From positions 1-64,000 of the forward strand of contig NZ_JAHLMF010000006.1 in the NCBI RefSeq assembly GCF_018919385.1: a stretch of DNA of 64,000 nt. The letters run 5' to 3'. How positions within the stretch are numbered: the stretch's first letter is position 1; the number at the start of each line of letters is the position of its first letter. The translations under genes and the position numbers were made by a program. The notes under the pieces are model-generated. The model was given only the letters and a program-made list of their open reading frames with translations, searched no databases and was not told where the DNA came from. Positions 35,027-44,840 of this stretch are shown one piece after another. This DNA is from Geomonas diazotrophica. Lineage in GTDB: Bacteria; Desulfobacterota; Desulfuromonadia; Geobacterales; Geobacteraceae.

Positions 35027-36226
35027 AATGTTTTCCAGCAGGTGCCCCATCTTCTCCCGCTTGGTCTTCAGGTACTTCTCGTTGGCTTTGGAGGGCTTGA
35101 TCTCGATGGGCACGCGCTCGACGATGTTGATGCCGTACCCCTGAAGACCGATCAGCTTCTTCGGGTTGTTGGTCATCAGACGGATGTTCTTAACACCCAG
35201 GTTGACCAGGATCTGCGCCCCGATGCCGTAGTCGCGCAGGTCGGCCTTGAAGCCGAGCGCCAGGTTCGCCTCGACGGTGTCGTGACCCTGGTCCTGCAGC
35301 GCATACGCTTTGAGCTTGTTGGTGAGGCCGATGCCACGCCCTTCCTGGCGCATGTAGAGGACGATCCCCTTTCCTTCCTTCTCGATCTGCCCCATGGCGG
35401 CGTGCAGCTGCTCCGCGCAGTCGCAGCGCACGGAACCGAAGACGTCGCCGGTCAGGCACTCGGAGTGCACGCGCACCAGAATCGGCTCGTCACCCTTGAC
35501 GTCCCCCTTCACGAGGGCCAGGTGCTCGAGCTTGTCGATGTCGTTTTCGAAGGCGACGGCGCGGAAGCTGCCGAAGGAGCTGGGGAGCGCCACGTCGACG
35601 GAACGGCGCACCAAGGACTCGTGCTTCAAGCGGTAGGCAACCAGGTCGGCGATGGTGCAGACCTTGATGCCGTGCTCCTTGGCGAACTTCTTAAGCTCCG
35701 GCATGCGCGACATGGTGCCGTCTTCGTTCATGATCTCGCAGATGACGCCTGCAGGCTCCAGGCCGGCCAGGCGCGCCAGGTCGACCGATCCCTCGGTCTG
35801 ACCGGAGCGGACCAGGACGCCGCCGTTTTTCGCGCGCAGCGGGAAGATGTGCCCCGGGCGCGCCAGGTCGGCGGCCTGGGCGTTGGGCGCCACAGCGGTC
35901 AGGATGGTGTGGGCGCGGTCCGCGGCGGAAATGCCGGTGGTGACCCCCTTCTTCGCCTCGATGGAGACAGTGAAGGCGGTGCCGAAGGAGGAGGTGTTAT
36001 CCTGCACCATGGGCGGCAGGTCGAGCCGATCGCAGCGTTCCGCGGTCATGGTGAGGCAGATCAGACCGCGGCCGAAACGGGCCATGAAGTTGATGGCCTC
36101 CGGGGTCACGCACTGGGCCGCCATGGTGAGGTCGCCTTCGTTCTCGCGGTCCTCGTCGTCTACCAGGATCACCATCCTCCCGGCTCTGATTTCCTCAATG
36201 GCTTCCTCTATGCTTGCTACAGACAT
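35024..36226 (-). CDS. ribBA: Bifunctional DHBP synthase / GTP cyclohydrolase II
   Basis: 400 residues. The N-terminal RibB domain ([46 protein letters not shown]) makes dihydroxybutanone phosphate. The C-terminal RibA domain has the zinc site [18 protein letters not shown] and [22 protein letters not shown]. Both active sites look complete, so the protein supplies both riboflavin precursors. Confidence 0.96.
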   Translation of the reverse strand: MSVASIEEAIEEIRAGRMVILVDDEDRENEGDLTMAAQCVTPEAINFMARFGRGLICLTMTAERCDRLDLPPMVQDNTSSFGTAFTVSIEAKKGVTTGISAADRAHTILTAVAPNAQAADLARPGHIFPLRAKNGGVLVRSGQTEGSVDLARLAGLEPAGVICEIMNEDGTMSRMPELKKFAKEHGIKVCTIADLVAYRLKHESLVRRSVDVALPSSFGSFRAVAFENDIDKLEHLALVKGDVKGDEPILVRVHSECLTGDVFGSVRCDCAEQLHAAMGQIEKEGKGIVLYMRQEGRGIGLTNKLKAYALQDQGHDTVEANLALGFKADLRDYGIGAQILVNLGVKNIRLMTNNPKKLIGLQGYGINIVERVPIEIKPSKANEKYLKTKREKMGHLLENI

Positions 36227-36362
36227 TATGTAACCTCTCCTCGTTCAGTATCGGTCGCCGTGGAAGCGACGGCTGTCACGGTCCCGGCGCCGATTTGGTT
36301 GGACAACAAACCTTAGGGCGTAGACCATAACAAAATTTTCGTCCAAGTGGAAGCAAAAGCAG

Positions 36363-37007
36363 CTAGATAAAGCCGTTTTTAGCCAGCAGGTCCAGGGTAA
36401 CCCCGCCTTCTTTCTCCTCTCTTCCTGCCAGGAGGCGTTCGAGATAGCGGCAGAGCAGGTCGGTCTCGATGTTCACCTCGTCCCCTACCCTCTTGGAGAA
36501 AAGCGTCGTCTTCGCGGCCGTGTGCGGGATGATGTTGACGCTGAAGCTGTCCGGGCCGACGCCGTTCACGGTGAGGCTGATGCCGTCGATGGCGACGGAG
36601 CCCTTGGCCGCGATGTATTTCGCGAACTCCGCGGGGAACCTGAAGGAGAAGATGATGTTGTTCGCCACCTCGCGGCGCTCGGTGATGGTGGCGACGCAGT
36701 CGACGTGGCCGGAGACCAGGTGGCCGTCCAGCCGGTCCGACAGGCGCATGGCCCGCTCCATGTTGAGCGGCGCCCCGCCTTTGAGGTTCTTGAAGGCGGT
36801 GCGGTCGATGGTCTCGGGGGAGACGTCGAAGGTGACGGCACCGCCCCCCTTGCGGACCACCGTAAGGCAGGCGCCGTTGACGGCGATGGAATCGCCGATC
36901 CGGATCTCGTCCGGGGGGAGCGAGGTCTTGACGGTGAGGCTCCCCGACGCGCCGCGACGCTCGATGGATACCAGCTCGCCTACTGTTTCAATCAAACCTG
37001 TGAACAT
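36363..37007 (-). CDS. ribE: Riboflavin synthase alpha chain
   Basis: 214 residues in two lumazine-binding repeats (MFTGLIETVGEL...SIAVNGACLTV...FDVSPETIDRTAF and GHVDCVATI...VAIDGISLTVNGV...FSVNIIPHTAAKTTL). Final step to riboflavin. Lies between ribD and ribBA in the operon. Confidence 0.95.
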   Translation of the reverse strand: MFTGLIETVGELVSIERRGASGSLTVKTSLPPDEIRIGDSIAVNGACLTVVRKGGGAVTFDVSPETIDRTAFKNLKGGAPLNMERAMRLSDRLDGHLVSGHVDCVATITERREVANNIIFSFRFPAEFAKYIAAKGSVAIDGISLTVNGVGPDSFSVNIIPHTAAKTTLFSKRVGDEVNIETDLLCRYLERLLAGREEKEGGVTLDLLAKNGFI

Positions 37008-37026
37008 AAAACCTCTTAACGGCAGT

Positions 37027-37183
37027 TCTACGTTCTACGTTCTATGTTCTACGTTTAAACCAAACCCATTCGTGACATCCGCAGGAGACATCATGACGTG
37101 CATGGCAAACACGTAACTTAGAACCTAGAACTCAGAACCCAGAACTTAGAACCTAGAACTTAGAACCTAGAACGTAGAACATG
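37027..37183. repeat. Heptamer repeat blocks (GTTCTAC and AGAACCT)
   Basis: Two blocks (about 37027-37054 and 37107-37183) made of GTTCTAC-like and AGAACCTAGAACTT-like units in opposite orientations, filling the ribD-ribE spacer. Related to 31999-32038. They could fold into a large hairpin in the rib transcript. Confidence 0.8.
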
Positions 37184-37201
37184 CTTCATTCTCTGGGCGT
37201 T

Positions 37202-38293
37202 TCATCCTCTGGGCGTTCCTTCCACCAGGAGGTCCACACCTATCCGCCTTACCTTCACGTCTTCCAGCCGGATGGCGTCGGCCATGAGACGGACTCCCTC
37301 GCCGGCGAAGAGCCCCATGCCGGCGCCGCCGATGAGCTTCGGGGCCAGGAACAGCATGCAGTGGTCGATCAGCCCTTCCCTCAGGAAGGCCCCGGCCAGG
37401 TGACTGCCACCCTCCAGCAGGACGGACTGCACGCCGCGCTCGCCCAGCTTGGCCAGGAGGTCGTCCAGGTCGACGCGCCCTTCGCGCTCCTTGCAGACCA
37501 GCACCTCAACTCCGTGCGCCGTGAGCGCGTCGATCCGCGCCGGATCGGTGCAGCAGGTGGCGATCACGGTCTGCGCCTGCGACTTCAGGCTGAACAGGGC
37601 CGCGTGCCGCGGAATCCTGAGCGTAGAGTCGACGACGACGCGCAGCGGGTCCTTGCCTCCGGGGACCCGGCAGGTCAAGAGCGGGTCGTCCTTGATCACG
37701 GTGCCGACGCCGACCATGATGGCGTCCAGCCTGCCGCGCAGCCGGTGCACCTCGCGCCGTGCGGCATCGCCGGTCACCCACTTCGAATCGCCGCTTGCCG
37801 TGGCGCTCATGCCGTCCAGGGTGAGGGCGCTCTTCAAGACCACGAAGGGACGCCTGCTCTGGATCCACTTGATGAAGGGACGGTTCAGCTCGCGGCTCTC
37901 GTCCCCCAAAAGCCCCACCTCGACCTCGATCCCGGCCTCCCGCAGCATCCCGATGCCGCGGCCGGACACCAGCGGGTTGGGATCAACCATGGCGACGAAG
38001 ACGCGGGCCACGCGGGCCTCGAGGAGGGCCTTGGCGCAGGGGGGGGTCTTGCCGAAATGGGAGCAGGGCTCGAGGGTCACGTAGGCGTCGGCGCCTTGGG
38101 CGAGCGCACCGGCCTCCCTCAGGGCATGGACCTCGGCGTGCGGGGTGCCGGCTTTTCTGTGCCACCCCTTGCCGACGATGGCGCCGTCCTTCACGATGAC
38201 GCAGCCGACCGCCGGGTTGGGGGCGGTCTTGCCGACTCCCTTTCTCGCCTCGGTAAGCGCCAGCCGCATCATTTTCAGGTGGTGAGCAGACAT
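37202..38293 (-). CDS. ribD: Riboflavin biosynthesis deaminase/reductase RibD
   Basis: 363 residues from the ATG at 38293; a longer frame runs into a repeat. N-terminal deaminase: TPHAEVHAL (HAE zinc motif) and PCSHFGKTPPC. C-terminal reductase: RPFVVLKSALTLDGMSATASGDSKWVTG and VLLEGGSHLAGAFL. Catalyses the second and third steps of the pyrimidine branch. Confidence 0.96.
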   Translation of the reverse strand: MSAHHLKMMRLALTEARKGVGKTAPNPAVGCVIVKDGAIVGKGWHRKAGTPHAEVHALREAGALAQGADAYVTLEPCSHFGKTPPCAKALLEARVARVFVAMVDPNPLVSGRGIGMLREAGIEVEVGLLGDESRELNRPFIKWIQSRRPFVVLKSALTLDGMSATASGDSKWVTGDAARREVHRLRGRLDAIMVGVGTVIKDDPLLTCRVPGGKDPLRVVVDSTLRIPRHAALFSLKSQAQTVIATCCTDPARIDALTAHGVEVLVCKEREGRVDLDDLLAKLGERGVQSVLLEGGSHLAGAFLREGLIDHCMLFLAPKLIGGAGMGLFAGEGVRLMADAIRLEDVKVRRIGVDLLVEGTPRG

Positions 38294-38317
38294 TTCGCTC
38301 CTGGCACTCGGTATCTC

Positions 38318-38440
38318 TAATCTCCCTCTCCCCCTGGGAGAGGGTCGGGGTGAGGGCGCTGCAATGACCGGCAAGCTTTCCTCTATGGCGATCTCCCTCA
38401 CCCGGCCTTCGGCCGCCCTCTCCCGGTGGGAGAAAGGTGA
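38318..38440. repeat. REP-like palindromic repeats
   Basis: Two units of the type CCCTCTCCC-CTGG-GAGAGGG with CCTCACCC flanks, in the nrdR-ribD spacer and reaching the ribD leader. Related copies are at about 26188-26222 and 41150-41275. Confidence 0.8.
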
Positions 38441-38465
38441 TCGGACGTGGCGGGGACACCGGGAG

Positions 38466-38918
38466 CTATTTCTTGAGGAGGTCCTGCAGCTCCACCATGA
38501 ACTCGTTGATGTCCTTGAAGGAGCGGTACACGGAAGCGAAACGGACGTAGGCGACCTGGTCGATGCCGTGAAGTTCGTTCATGATCCATTCGCCCAGGGT
38601 GGTGGTCGGGATCTCGCGCTCGCCGCTCTCCTGCATCCGGGTCTCCAGGCGGTCCACCAGCTTCTCGATGGTCTCCACCGAAACCGGCCTCTTCTCGCAC
38701 GCCTTCTGCAGACCGGCCACCAGCTTCAGGCGGTCGAAGGGCTCGCGCCGGCCGTCACGCTTGGTTACCAGGGGGAGCACTTCCTCGATCCGCTCGTGGG
38801 TGGTGAAACGCTTGCCGCAGGACTCGCATTCGCGCCGACGGCGGATGGCGGCGCCCCCCTTGTCGGGGCGGGAGTCGACTACCTTGCTGTCGCTGAAACT
38901 GCAGAAGGGACATTTCAT
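38466..38918 (-). CDS. nrdR: Transcriptional repressor NrdR
   Basis: 150 residues. The zinc ribbon CPFC...CESCGKRF and an ATP-cone domain ([31 protein letters not shown]) define NrdR, which represses ribonucleotide reductase genes according to (d)ATP level. It overlaps the deaminase gene upstream by 4 bp. Linkage to ribD is usual. Confidence 0.96.
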   Translation of the reverse strand: MKCPFCSFSDSKVVDSRPDKGGAAIRRRRECESCGKRFTTHERIEEVLPLVTKRDGRREPFDRLKLVAGLQKACEKRPVSVETIEKLVDRLETRMQESGEREIPTTTLGEWIMNELHGIDQVAYVRFASVYRSFKDINEFMVELQDLLKK

Positions 38919-39370
38919 GCTTGCGGCTCCTCGTACTTCTCGACGATGACCCCAGACTCGCGGATCATCTCCTCCGCCAGTTGGTCCGGGTACCCGGAGA
39001 GGTAAACGACCCGCTTGATCCCGGCGTTGATCACCATCTTCGAGCAGATGATGCAGGGCATGGTGTTGCAGTACAGGGTGGCCCCTTCGATGGAGGTGCC
39101 GTGCTTTGCGGCCTGGATGATGGCGTTCTGCTCGGCGTGCAGGCCGCGGCAGAGTTCGTGGCGCTCACCGGACGGGATTCCCATTTTCTCCCGCAGGCAG
39201 CCGATGTCCAGGCAGTGGGCGGTACCGGATGGCGCGCCGTTGTAGCCGGTCGCGAGGATGTTCTTGTCCTTCACCAGCACGGCACCGACCTGCCTCCTCA
39301 GGCAGGTGGAGCGCTTGGCGACCAGACGCGTGATCTCGATGAAATATTCATCCCAACTCGGACGCACCAT
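38915..39370 (-). CDS. dCMP deaminase family protein
   Basis: 151 residues. Zinc site HAEQNAI and [13 protein letters not shown], with the family's [21 protein letters not shown] and [24 protein letters not shown]. Converts dCMP to dUMP for dTMP synthesis. A nucleotide role fits its coupling with nrdR (4-bp overlap). Confidence 0.93.
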   Translation of the reverse strand: MVRPSWDEYFIEITRLVAKRSTCLRRQVGAVLVKDKNILATGYNGAPSGTAHCLDIGCLREKMGIPSGERHELCRGLHAEQNAIIQAAKHGTSIEGATLYCNTMPCIICSKMVINAGIKRVVYLSGYPDQLAEEMIRESGVIVEKYEEPQA

Positions 39371-39424
39371 AACTAGCCCCTCTCATGTGAAATTTGGCCA
39401 GAATAGCCGTTTTCGCGGGCCCGG

Positions 39425-40690
39425 TCAAGCGGCGTGAGAGTACGGAGGGACCGATTCACATGAGGACGATGCCGTCGCGGAGGCAACCGCCAGCGTTTTG
39501 GGGGACGCGGGGAGAGCGACCTCCGGTTCGCCCTGGCTTGTGTGGAGGGCGAAGAGGGCGACGGCGCCAAGCCCGATGGTCCCCGCCGCATGGAACACGG
39601 CGACCAGGCCGAAGGCCCCCTGCAGGAGCGCGCCGAGAAGCGGCCCCGCGGCGAAACCCAGGTTGAGGGCGGCGTTGAAGGTCCCCACCGTCACCGCCAT
39701 GCCGTGCCGCGCCCCCTCCTCCACCAGGAGCGCGCTGCTCGCCGGCTGCGAGACCACGCTGCAGACGCCGATGGCCAGGGTGAGCAGCAGCATCTGGTAG
39801 AAACCGGGTGCCGCAGGGATGAGGAAATAGAGCAGGGATACGGCGCTCCCCCCTGCCAGCACCAGCAATCGGCGCGGCGCGCGGTCCGAGAGGATCCCCA
39901 TCGGGCGCAGGAGCAGCGTCATGGCGACGGTGCCCGAGGCGAGGACCAGGCCGCTGCGCACTCCGGTCAACCCCAGCTTGCCGGTGAGCAGGATGGGAAG
40001 AAAGGCGCCGGTAAGCGAGATCCCGAAGGCCCTGCCGAAGATGAAGGCCAGCAGCGCCCGGTAGCTGCCGGGGCCGCCACTGCGCCAAAGTCGCGGGGCG
40101 CCGGTCCGGGCATGGCGCGGGGCGTTGCCGGCGAAGCGCCCGCCGCCGGGGATGCCGCGCAGGGCGGCAAAGAGGGCGATCACGCACAAGAGCGCGACCG
40201 CCGCGAAGACCCCCGCAAAGCCCCCGCAGTCCTTGAGTATGCCGCCGGCAAGCGGCCCAAGGCAGAGCGCGCCGTAAAAGGAGATGTCGAAGGTGGCGAG
40301 GACGGTGCCGCGCTCCTCCTCCCCGGCGCAGCCTCCCACCAGCGACAGGAGCACCGGGCGAAACAGGGCGCAGCTCACCCCCTGCAAAAGGCGGAGCACG
40401 GTGAGCGCCGCAACCGAGAGGTTCAACAGGTAGCCGACCGACACCAGCAGGTAAAGGGCGAGGCTCAAGAGCACGGCCTTTCGGTAGCCGACCCGGTCCG
40501 ACCAGGCGCCGAGCGCCGGGCCGCACGCTATCTTGGAGAGGGAATAGCAGACCAGCGGCAGCCCGAGCATGAGGCCGCGGGCGCCGAGGCTGAAGAGATA
40601 GGTCGAAAAGAAGGCGTCGGCGATGCCGAAGCCGAGCGTTACGGCGAAGTTCACCAGGAACAGGGTGCCCAAAAGCTTGCGGCCTCGCAT
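39425..40690 (-). CDS. MFS transporter
   Basis: 421 residues with 12 predicted helices, a central cytoplasmic loop (RFAGNAPRHARTGAPRLWRSGG), and the motif-A-like GAWSDRVGYRKAVLL between helices 2 and 3. Drug:proton antiporter-like half structure; substrate unknown. The ATG at 40690 is 5 bp after the stop of the hemerythrin-like gene, so the two are co-transcribed. Confidence 0.85.
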   Translation of the reverse strand: MRGRKLLGTLFLVNFAVTLGFGIADAFFSTYLFSLGARGLMLGLPLVCYSLSKIACGPALGAWSDRVGYRKAVLLSLALYLLVSVGYLLNLSVAALTVLRLLQGVSCALFRPVLLSLVGGCAGEEERGTVLATFDISFYGALCLGPLAGGILKDCGGFAGVFAAVALLCVIALFAALRGIPGGGRFAGNAPRHARTGAPRLWRSGGPGSYRALLAFIFGRAFGISLTGAFLPILLTGKLGLTGVRSGLVLASGTVAMTLLLRPMGILSDRAPRRLLVLAGGSAVSLLYFLIPAAPGFYQMLLLTLAIGVCSVVSQPASSALLVEEGARHGMAVTVGTFNAALNLGFAAGPLLGALLQGAFGLVAVFHAAGTIGLGAVALFALHTSQGEPEVALPASPKTLAVASATASSSCESVPPYSHAA

Positions 40691-40695
40691 CGTTT

Positions 40696-41106
40696 TCACC
40701 CCCGTGCGGTCAGAAACGCCTCGAAGGCCCGGTCGTGCACGTCGATGTGCTCCAGCCAGAGACGGCGGATCTGCTCCAATTCGTCGGCCGGCGTCCCCTT
40801 CCCCATCGCCAGGCGGTAGCGCAGCTTCGCCGTCCCTATGCTGATCGACTGGTGGCACAGCCGGTGCTCCCTGGCCTTCGGGAAGGCCACCAGTTCCATG
40901 AAGCTCTCCTCCGGGCCGATGTGGGTGAGAGTCGCCGTCACCAGTTGGTCGAGTTCCCCGCTCACGTCGCAGCTCGGCTGTCGGCGCAACTGCTCCAACA
41001 TCCGGTTCAGGCGGTCGATGATGCTGCGGTAGCGGCTGTCCCACTGCCGCGCTTCTTGGGACGGGTCACGCACGGTCGGAGTGAGGAGCTGGCTGTTCTT
41101 TTCCAT
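40696..41106 (-). CDS. Hemerythrin-like protein
   Basis: 136 residues from the ATG at 41106; the longer frame upstream runs through REP repeats. Helical with HIGPEESFMELVAFPKAREHRLCHQSI and LEHIDVHDRAFEAFL, giving His and Glu/Asp ligands in the order of the bacteriohemerythrin fold (H..E...H..H...H...D). Probably binds a di-iron centre. Linked to the MFS gene. Confidence 0.75.
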   Translation of the reverse strand: MEKNSQLLTPTVRDPSQEARQWDSRYRSIIDRLNRMLEQLRRQPSCDVSGELDQLVTATLTHIGPEESFMELVAFPKAREHRLCHQSISIGTAKLRYRLAMGKGTPADELEQIRRLWLEHIDVHDRAFEAFLTARG

Positions 41107-41149
41107 CGTTTTCTTCCATTTGACTATTGAGCATGAGCTTCGCACATGC

Positions 41150-41275
41150 GTCCACCTCCCCTCTTCCCCTGGGAGAGGGTCAGGGTGAGGCGTTGCCAGG
41201 GGCAAGATAACCGCGGCGGGCAGAACCCTCACCCGCCCTTCGGGCACCCTCTCCCGGAGGGAGAGGGACCTGCGG
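41150..41275. repeat. REP-like palindromic repeats
   Basis: Two CCCCTCTTCCCCTGGGAGAG / ACCCTCTCCCGGAGGGAGAG units, flanked by GGGTGAGG and CCTCACCC, in the spacer between porin and hemerythrin-like genes. Confidence 0.8.
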
Positions 41276-41369
41276 GAGATCATCGCCAATCGGGTTTCAT
41301 GAAGGCGGGGGGAGCACACCCCCCGCCGCCACTGCTGCGATGTCCGGCTGCCGCCGGAGCATCCGGGTG

Positions 41370-42551
41370 TTAAAAGGTCATCTGCCACTTGGCGCCGGCG
41401 ATCAGGGAACGCGGCTCCTTCTGTCCCAGCGAGTTCTTGAAGTCGTTCAGGTAATCGACCTCCGGGACGATGTTGATGTGCTTGCCCAGGGCATAATTCA
41501 TGTTCACGAAAGCGGCCATGCGGGCGTCGGCATGCGCGATCGGGTTGTCGTCGATCACGTAGGACGCGCCGGTGTAGAGCATGGCCCGGTCGCTCGCACG
41601 GTACCCCACCTGGCCGAAGCCGCCGTAGGTGTGCGAGTTCTTGCCGTGCAGGGTGTCGTAGTAGGCGCCGTTGGCCTGGCCCGGGTTGGCCAGCGTGTTG
41701 CCGGTGCCGTTGCCGGTGGCGGTGCTCATGAGGTCGCCGGTGTTCTGGCCGGTGAAGACGTTGTAGCTGAACTCGACCGGGGCGAAATCCACCTTGCCGT
41801 GGAAGAAGGCGAGGTAGGAGTAGATGTCATGCTTCAACGGGGTGGAGTTGTTGGTCGAGCTGGTCACCTTGTACCAGTTGCCGGCGACGCCGCCGCCGTA
41901 GGTCCAGTTGTTCAGCTTCCCTTCGTAGCCGACCACCATCTTGGGGAGCATGGTGTCGTAGTCGGTGTAGGTCGCGGCGTAGCTGTTGCCGGTCTGGCTG
42001 TAGGCCGCGGTCACGTCGGCGTTGGGGGAGACGTTGGTGGTGTTGTTGGCCTGGTTGCCGACGCGCGGCTGCATGGCGTCGACGTAGAAGCCGTTGTTCA
42101 TGGTCACCTTGATGTTGGCGTAGCGGCCGTCCCAGAGCGAGCCGTAGCCGTTGAAGCCGCCGTCGCTGTCCCAGACCTGCTGGGAGCGGAACACGTAGGG
42201 GCTCGGCGTCTTACCGATGCGCAGTTTCCCCTCGCCGAAATCCCACTCGCCGTAGAGGAGCCGCACTTCCACCCCCTTGGAGTACGCCTTCGGGTTGTAA
42301 AGCCCGATCTCGGCCACACCAGAGTATTCCCCGTCCTTCACCTTGACGCCGACGAAGCTGTCGCCGAAGTTGTCCAGGCTGAAGTCGCTGTCGTGTCTGG
42401 CGGCCCCGGTGGCCGGGCTGTAGAAGGAGTTCTGGGTCCAGAAGGTCCCCAGCTTGATGTTGCCGTAGGCGTTGAGGTCGATGGCCAGGGCGGGTGCGGA
42501 GCACGCCATGGCGGCAGCGAAGGTCATGGCGGCTAAGTTCATCTTCTTCAT
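41370..42551 (-). CDS. Outer membrane porin
   Basis: 393 residues with a cleavable signal peptide (cleavage after ACSAPALA). The mature part starts IDLNAYGNIKLGTFW and consists of alternating beta-strands ending in an aromatic residue (WQMTF), the signature of an outer-membrane barrel. It is downstream of the flavocytochrome and tetrahaem genes, so it may admit their organic-acid substrate. Confidence 0.85.
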   Translation of the reverse strand: MKKMNLAAMTFAAAMACSAPALAIDLNAYGNIKLGTFWTQNSFYSPATGAARHDSDFSLDNFGDSFVGVKVKDGEYSGVAEIGLYNPKAYSKGVEVRLLYGEWDFGEGKLRIGKTPSPYVFRSQQVWDSDGGFNGYGSLWDGRYANIKVTMNNGFYVDAMQPRVGNQANNTTNVSPNADVTAAYSQTGNSYAATYTDYDTMLPKMVVGYEGKLNNWTYGGGVAGNWYKVTSSTNNSTPLKHDIYSYLAFFHGKVDFAPVEFSYNVFTGQNTGDLMSTATGNGTGNTLANPGQANGAYYDTLHGKNSHTYGGFGQVGYRASDRAMLYTGASYVIDDNPIAHADARMAAFVNMNYALGKHINIVPEVDYLNDFKNSLGQKEPRSLIAGAKWQMTF

Positions 42552-42640
42552 GGTACTGTTCCCTTTCGATTGGTAGTCGTTGATTTAGTTGCAATACCTG
42601 CGTCTGCCGTGGCGGGGTCACCGCCACGGCAGGAAAAGCG

Positions 42641-44176
42641 CTACTTGGTCATGCCTGCGTACTTGAGGGCGTTTTCCGCCGCGATGCGCCCGGAGTTGAT
42701 GGCGTAGCCCGCGGTGCCGCCTCCCAACAGCAGGTCGTAGCTGTCGCCGTACATGCCGCCGGAGTCGGTGCCGACCGCGTAGAGGCCCGGGATCGGCTCG
42801 CCCTTGGCGTTGAGCGCCTCGGTGTTGCCGGAGATCTTCACACCACCAAGGGTGCCCAGGTGACGCGGCAGGAGCTTGACCGCGTAGAAGGGACCGGTGG
42901 CGATGGGGCGGAGGTACTTGGACTTCTTGTTGAACTGGCTGTCCTCGCGAACGGAGGCGGACTTGTTCATGGTCTCAACGCTCACCTTCAGGATCTTGGG
43001 ATCCATGTTGAGCTGCTTGGCCAGTTCCTCGATGGAATCGGCCTTGAAGGCGAAGCCGCGTTTTCTGGCCAGCTCCTTGTTGAAGGACTCGTCGAACTTG
43101 GCGAGCTTGGTCCCCTGGAGCACCCACTCGCCCAGCGGCATCTCGATCCCCTTCTCGACGGCCTGCTTCCTGGTGGCCTCGTCGAAGATGGAGTAGGCGG
43201 TGCCGCCGATCCTGGTGATGGCGTTGCCGGCGTAGGGCCAGAACTCGACGCTGGATTCGTCGACGTAGCGCTCGCCGCGCGGGGTGACCCAGAAGTAGGG
43301 CTGCACCGCGAGGGCGATCATCTGGTCGGCCGGGTGGAAGCCGGGGAGGCCCGGGCGGTACGCTTCGACGGTCCCCATCCCCTCAAGCTGCGCGCCGACC
43401 TTCTCGGCCATCCTGATGCCGTCCCCGTCCTTGCCGATGTTGCCGACCGGGATCACCTCCGGGTACGCGACGTACTTCTTCATCATCTCCTTGTTGTTGG
43501 CGAAGCCGCCGGTGGCGATGATCACGGCCTTGGCCCTGATCTTCAGCTGTTCGCCGGACTTATCCTTGGCCACAACGCCGACCACCTTGCCATTGTCGGT
43601 GATCAGGTCGGTGCCCGGGGTCTCCAGGAGGATCTTGCCGCCGTGATCCTGCACGTACTTCTCGAAGACGTTGATCATCCTCTGGCAGTGAAAGTCCCTG
43701 GGGTTCTTGTCCGGGTAGTCCGGCCCCGGCGCGATGACGTGCCAGGTGAGCGGGCCGCCGAAGCCGCCGACGCCGACGTACTCGATCTTCACGCCCAGGT
43801 CGTCGAGCCAGTCGATGGTCTCGGCGGACTTGTCCACGAAGTTCTTGGCCAGGGCGCCGTTGGCCTTCCAGTGGCTGTAGTTCATGATCAGCTTGAAGGC
43901 GAAATCCTTGCTGACGTCGATGCCGATGCGCTTTTGCTGCTTGCTCTCGGCTGCGAAGACCCCTTCGCAGAAGCTGCCGGTGCCGCCGACCTTGGCCTGC
44001 TTCTCGAGCACCACCACCTTGGCGCCCTGCTGCAGTGCCTGTACCGCGGCCGCCAGGCCGGAAGTGCCGGCGCCCACCACCACTACGTCGGTCTTCATCT
44101 CCTTCTCTGCCATCGCCGGAGCGGCGAAGGCGAAAAGGGCGACGAACACCACCGCCATACCTCGAACTCTCCTCAT
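42641..44176 (-). CDS. Periplasmic FAD-dependent fumarate reductase-type flavoprotein
   Basis: 511 residues with a signal peptide (MAVVFVALFAFAAPAMAE). FAD site VVVVGAGTSGLAAAVQALQQGAKVVVLEKQ, substrate domain PLTWHVIAPGPDYP, and C-terminal LLPRHLGTLGGVKISGNTEALNAKGEPIPGLYAVG typical of flavocytochrome c, urocanate and related reductases. There are no haem motifs in this chain; electrons would come from the tetrahaem protein encoded 71 bp upstream. Substrate is an unsaturated carboxylate but which one is open. Confidence 0.88.
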   Translation of the reverse strand: MRRVRGMAVVFVALFAFAAPAMAEKEMKTDVVVVGAGTSGLAAAVQALQQGAKVVVLEKQAKVGGTGSFCEGVFAAESKQQKRIGIDVSKDFAFKLIMNYSHWKANGALAKNFVDKSAETIDWLDDLGVKIEYVGVGGFGGPLTWHVIAPGPDYPDKNPRDFHCQRMINVFEKYVQDHGGKILLETPGTDLITDNGKVVGVVAKDKSGEQLKIRAKAVIIATGGFANNKEMMKKYVAYPEVIPVGNIGKDGDGIRMAEKVGAQLEGMGTVEAYRPGLPGFHPADQMIALAVQPYFWVTPRGERYVDESSVEFWPYAGNAITRIGGTAYSIFDEATRKQAVEKGIEMPLGEWVLQGTKLAKFDESFNKELARKRGFAFKADSIEELAKQLNMDPKILKVSVETMNKSASVREDSQFNKKSKYLRPIATGPFYAVKLLPRHLGTLGGVKISGNTEALNAKGEPIPGLYAVGTDSGGMYGDSYDLLLGGGTAGYAINSGRIAAENALKYAGMTK

Positions 44177-44247
44177 CGATTCCTCCTCTTTGATTTCCCC
44201 TCAGGGGTTGGTGAGACGCGGGGTCGCCGCGTCCTGAACAGTTCGAG

Positions 44248-44601
44248 CTACTTGTCCTTGAATTCGAAGTCGCTGTGGCACTCCAGGCACAGGTATTCCG
44301 AAGGTGCGTGCACCCGGTGGCACTTGAGACACGCCATCCTTCCCAGGTGGGAGTCATGCGGGTTGTTGTGCATCCCCTTGGTGCGCTCGGCGACCTTGTC
44401 GTAGCCGCCGTGGCAGTCGAGGCACGCCTCGATCCCTGCCGCCGCGGTCGGCTTGTCCGTCTTGTGGCAGTCGGCGCAGCCAAGCCCCTCGGAGGCATGC
44501 TTTCCCTTGATGTCCGCCGCGAAGGCCTCGCTCCGGGTCAGGAACAGCCCCGCCCCCAGGGCAGCCAGCAGCGCCAGCGATACGAAAAATTTCTTACCCA
44601 C
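44248..44601 (-). CDS. Tetrahaem c-type cytochrome
   Basis: 117 residues from a GTG at 44601, with AGGAGG upstream. A signal peptide (KKFFVSLALLAALGAGLFL...AFAA) is followed by CADCH, CLDCH, CLKCH and CLECH with several extra His that can be sixth ligands. This matches the tetrahaem domain that is fused to flavocytochrome c3 in Shewanella but is separate here. It should pass electrons to the flavoprotein. Confidence 0.92.
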   Translation of the reverse strand: MGKKFFVSLALLAALGAGLFLTRSEAFAADIKGKHASEGLGCADCHKTDKPTAAAGIEACLDCHGGYDKVAERTKGMHNNPHDSHLGRMACLKCHRVHAPSEYLCLECHSDFEFKDK

Positions 44602-44709
44602 CTTGAACCTCCTATTCGTGTTGTGCGCCTTTACTCGCGGGGGCCAGAGCCGCGGAGCAGGCCCCGTTGGGTCGACGGGCGGCAAAAAACCCGCCTTGCA
44701 TGGGTGAAT

Positions 44710-44725
44710 AGCAGCGAGCGTGCCA
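44710..44725 (-). promoter_or_regulatory. Sigma-54 promoter of the tetrahaem-flavoprotein-porin operon
   Basis: TGGCACGCTCGCTGCT on the minus strand: GG and GC separated by exactly 10 bases, and a seven-base perfect -24 element. It lies about 110 bp before the cytochrome start, next to a divergent sigma-54 activator gene. Confidence 0.88.
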
Positions 44726-44787
44726 CCAGAAAAGAAATGCGAAAACGGCAACTTGCAACAAAGGCACGTATACAGCGTGAAAAATGC

Positions 44788-44802
44788 CTATCATTATGAT
44801 AG
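44788..44802. promoter_or_regulatory. Activator-binding palindrome (UAS candidate)
   Basis: CTATCAT-T-ATGATAG, perfect, 63 bp upstream of the -24 element and 39 bp before the activator gene. Its place suits an enhancer site for the divergently encoded activator, which could also autoregulate. Confidence 0.6.
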
Positions 44803-44840
44803 TGTGCTTTATTATTCTGGTAGGCAGCTAGGAGGCGGGG

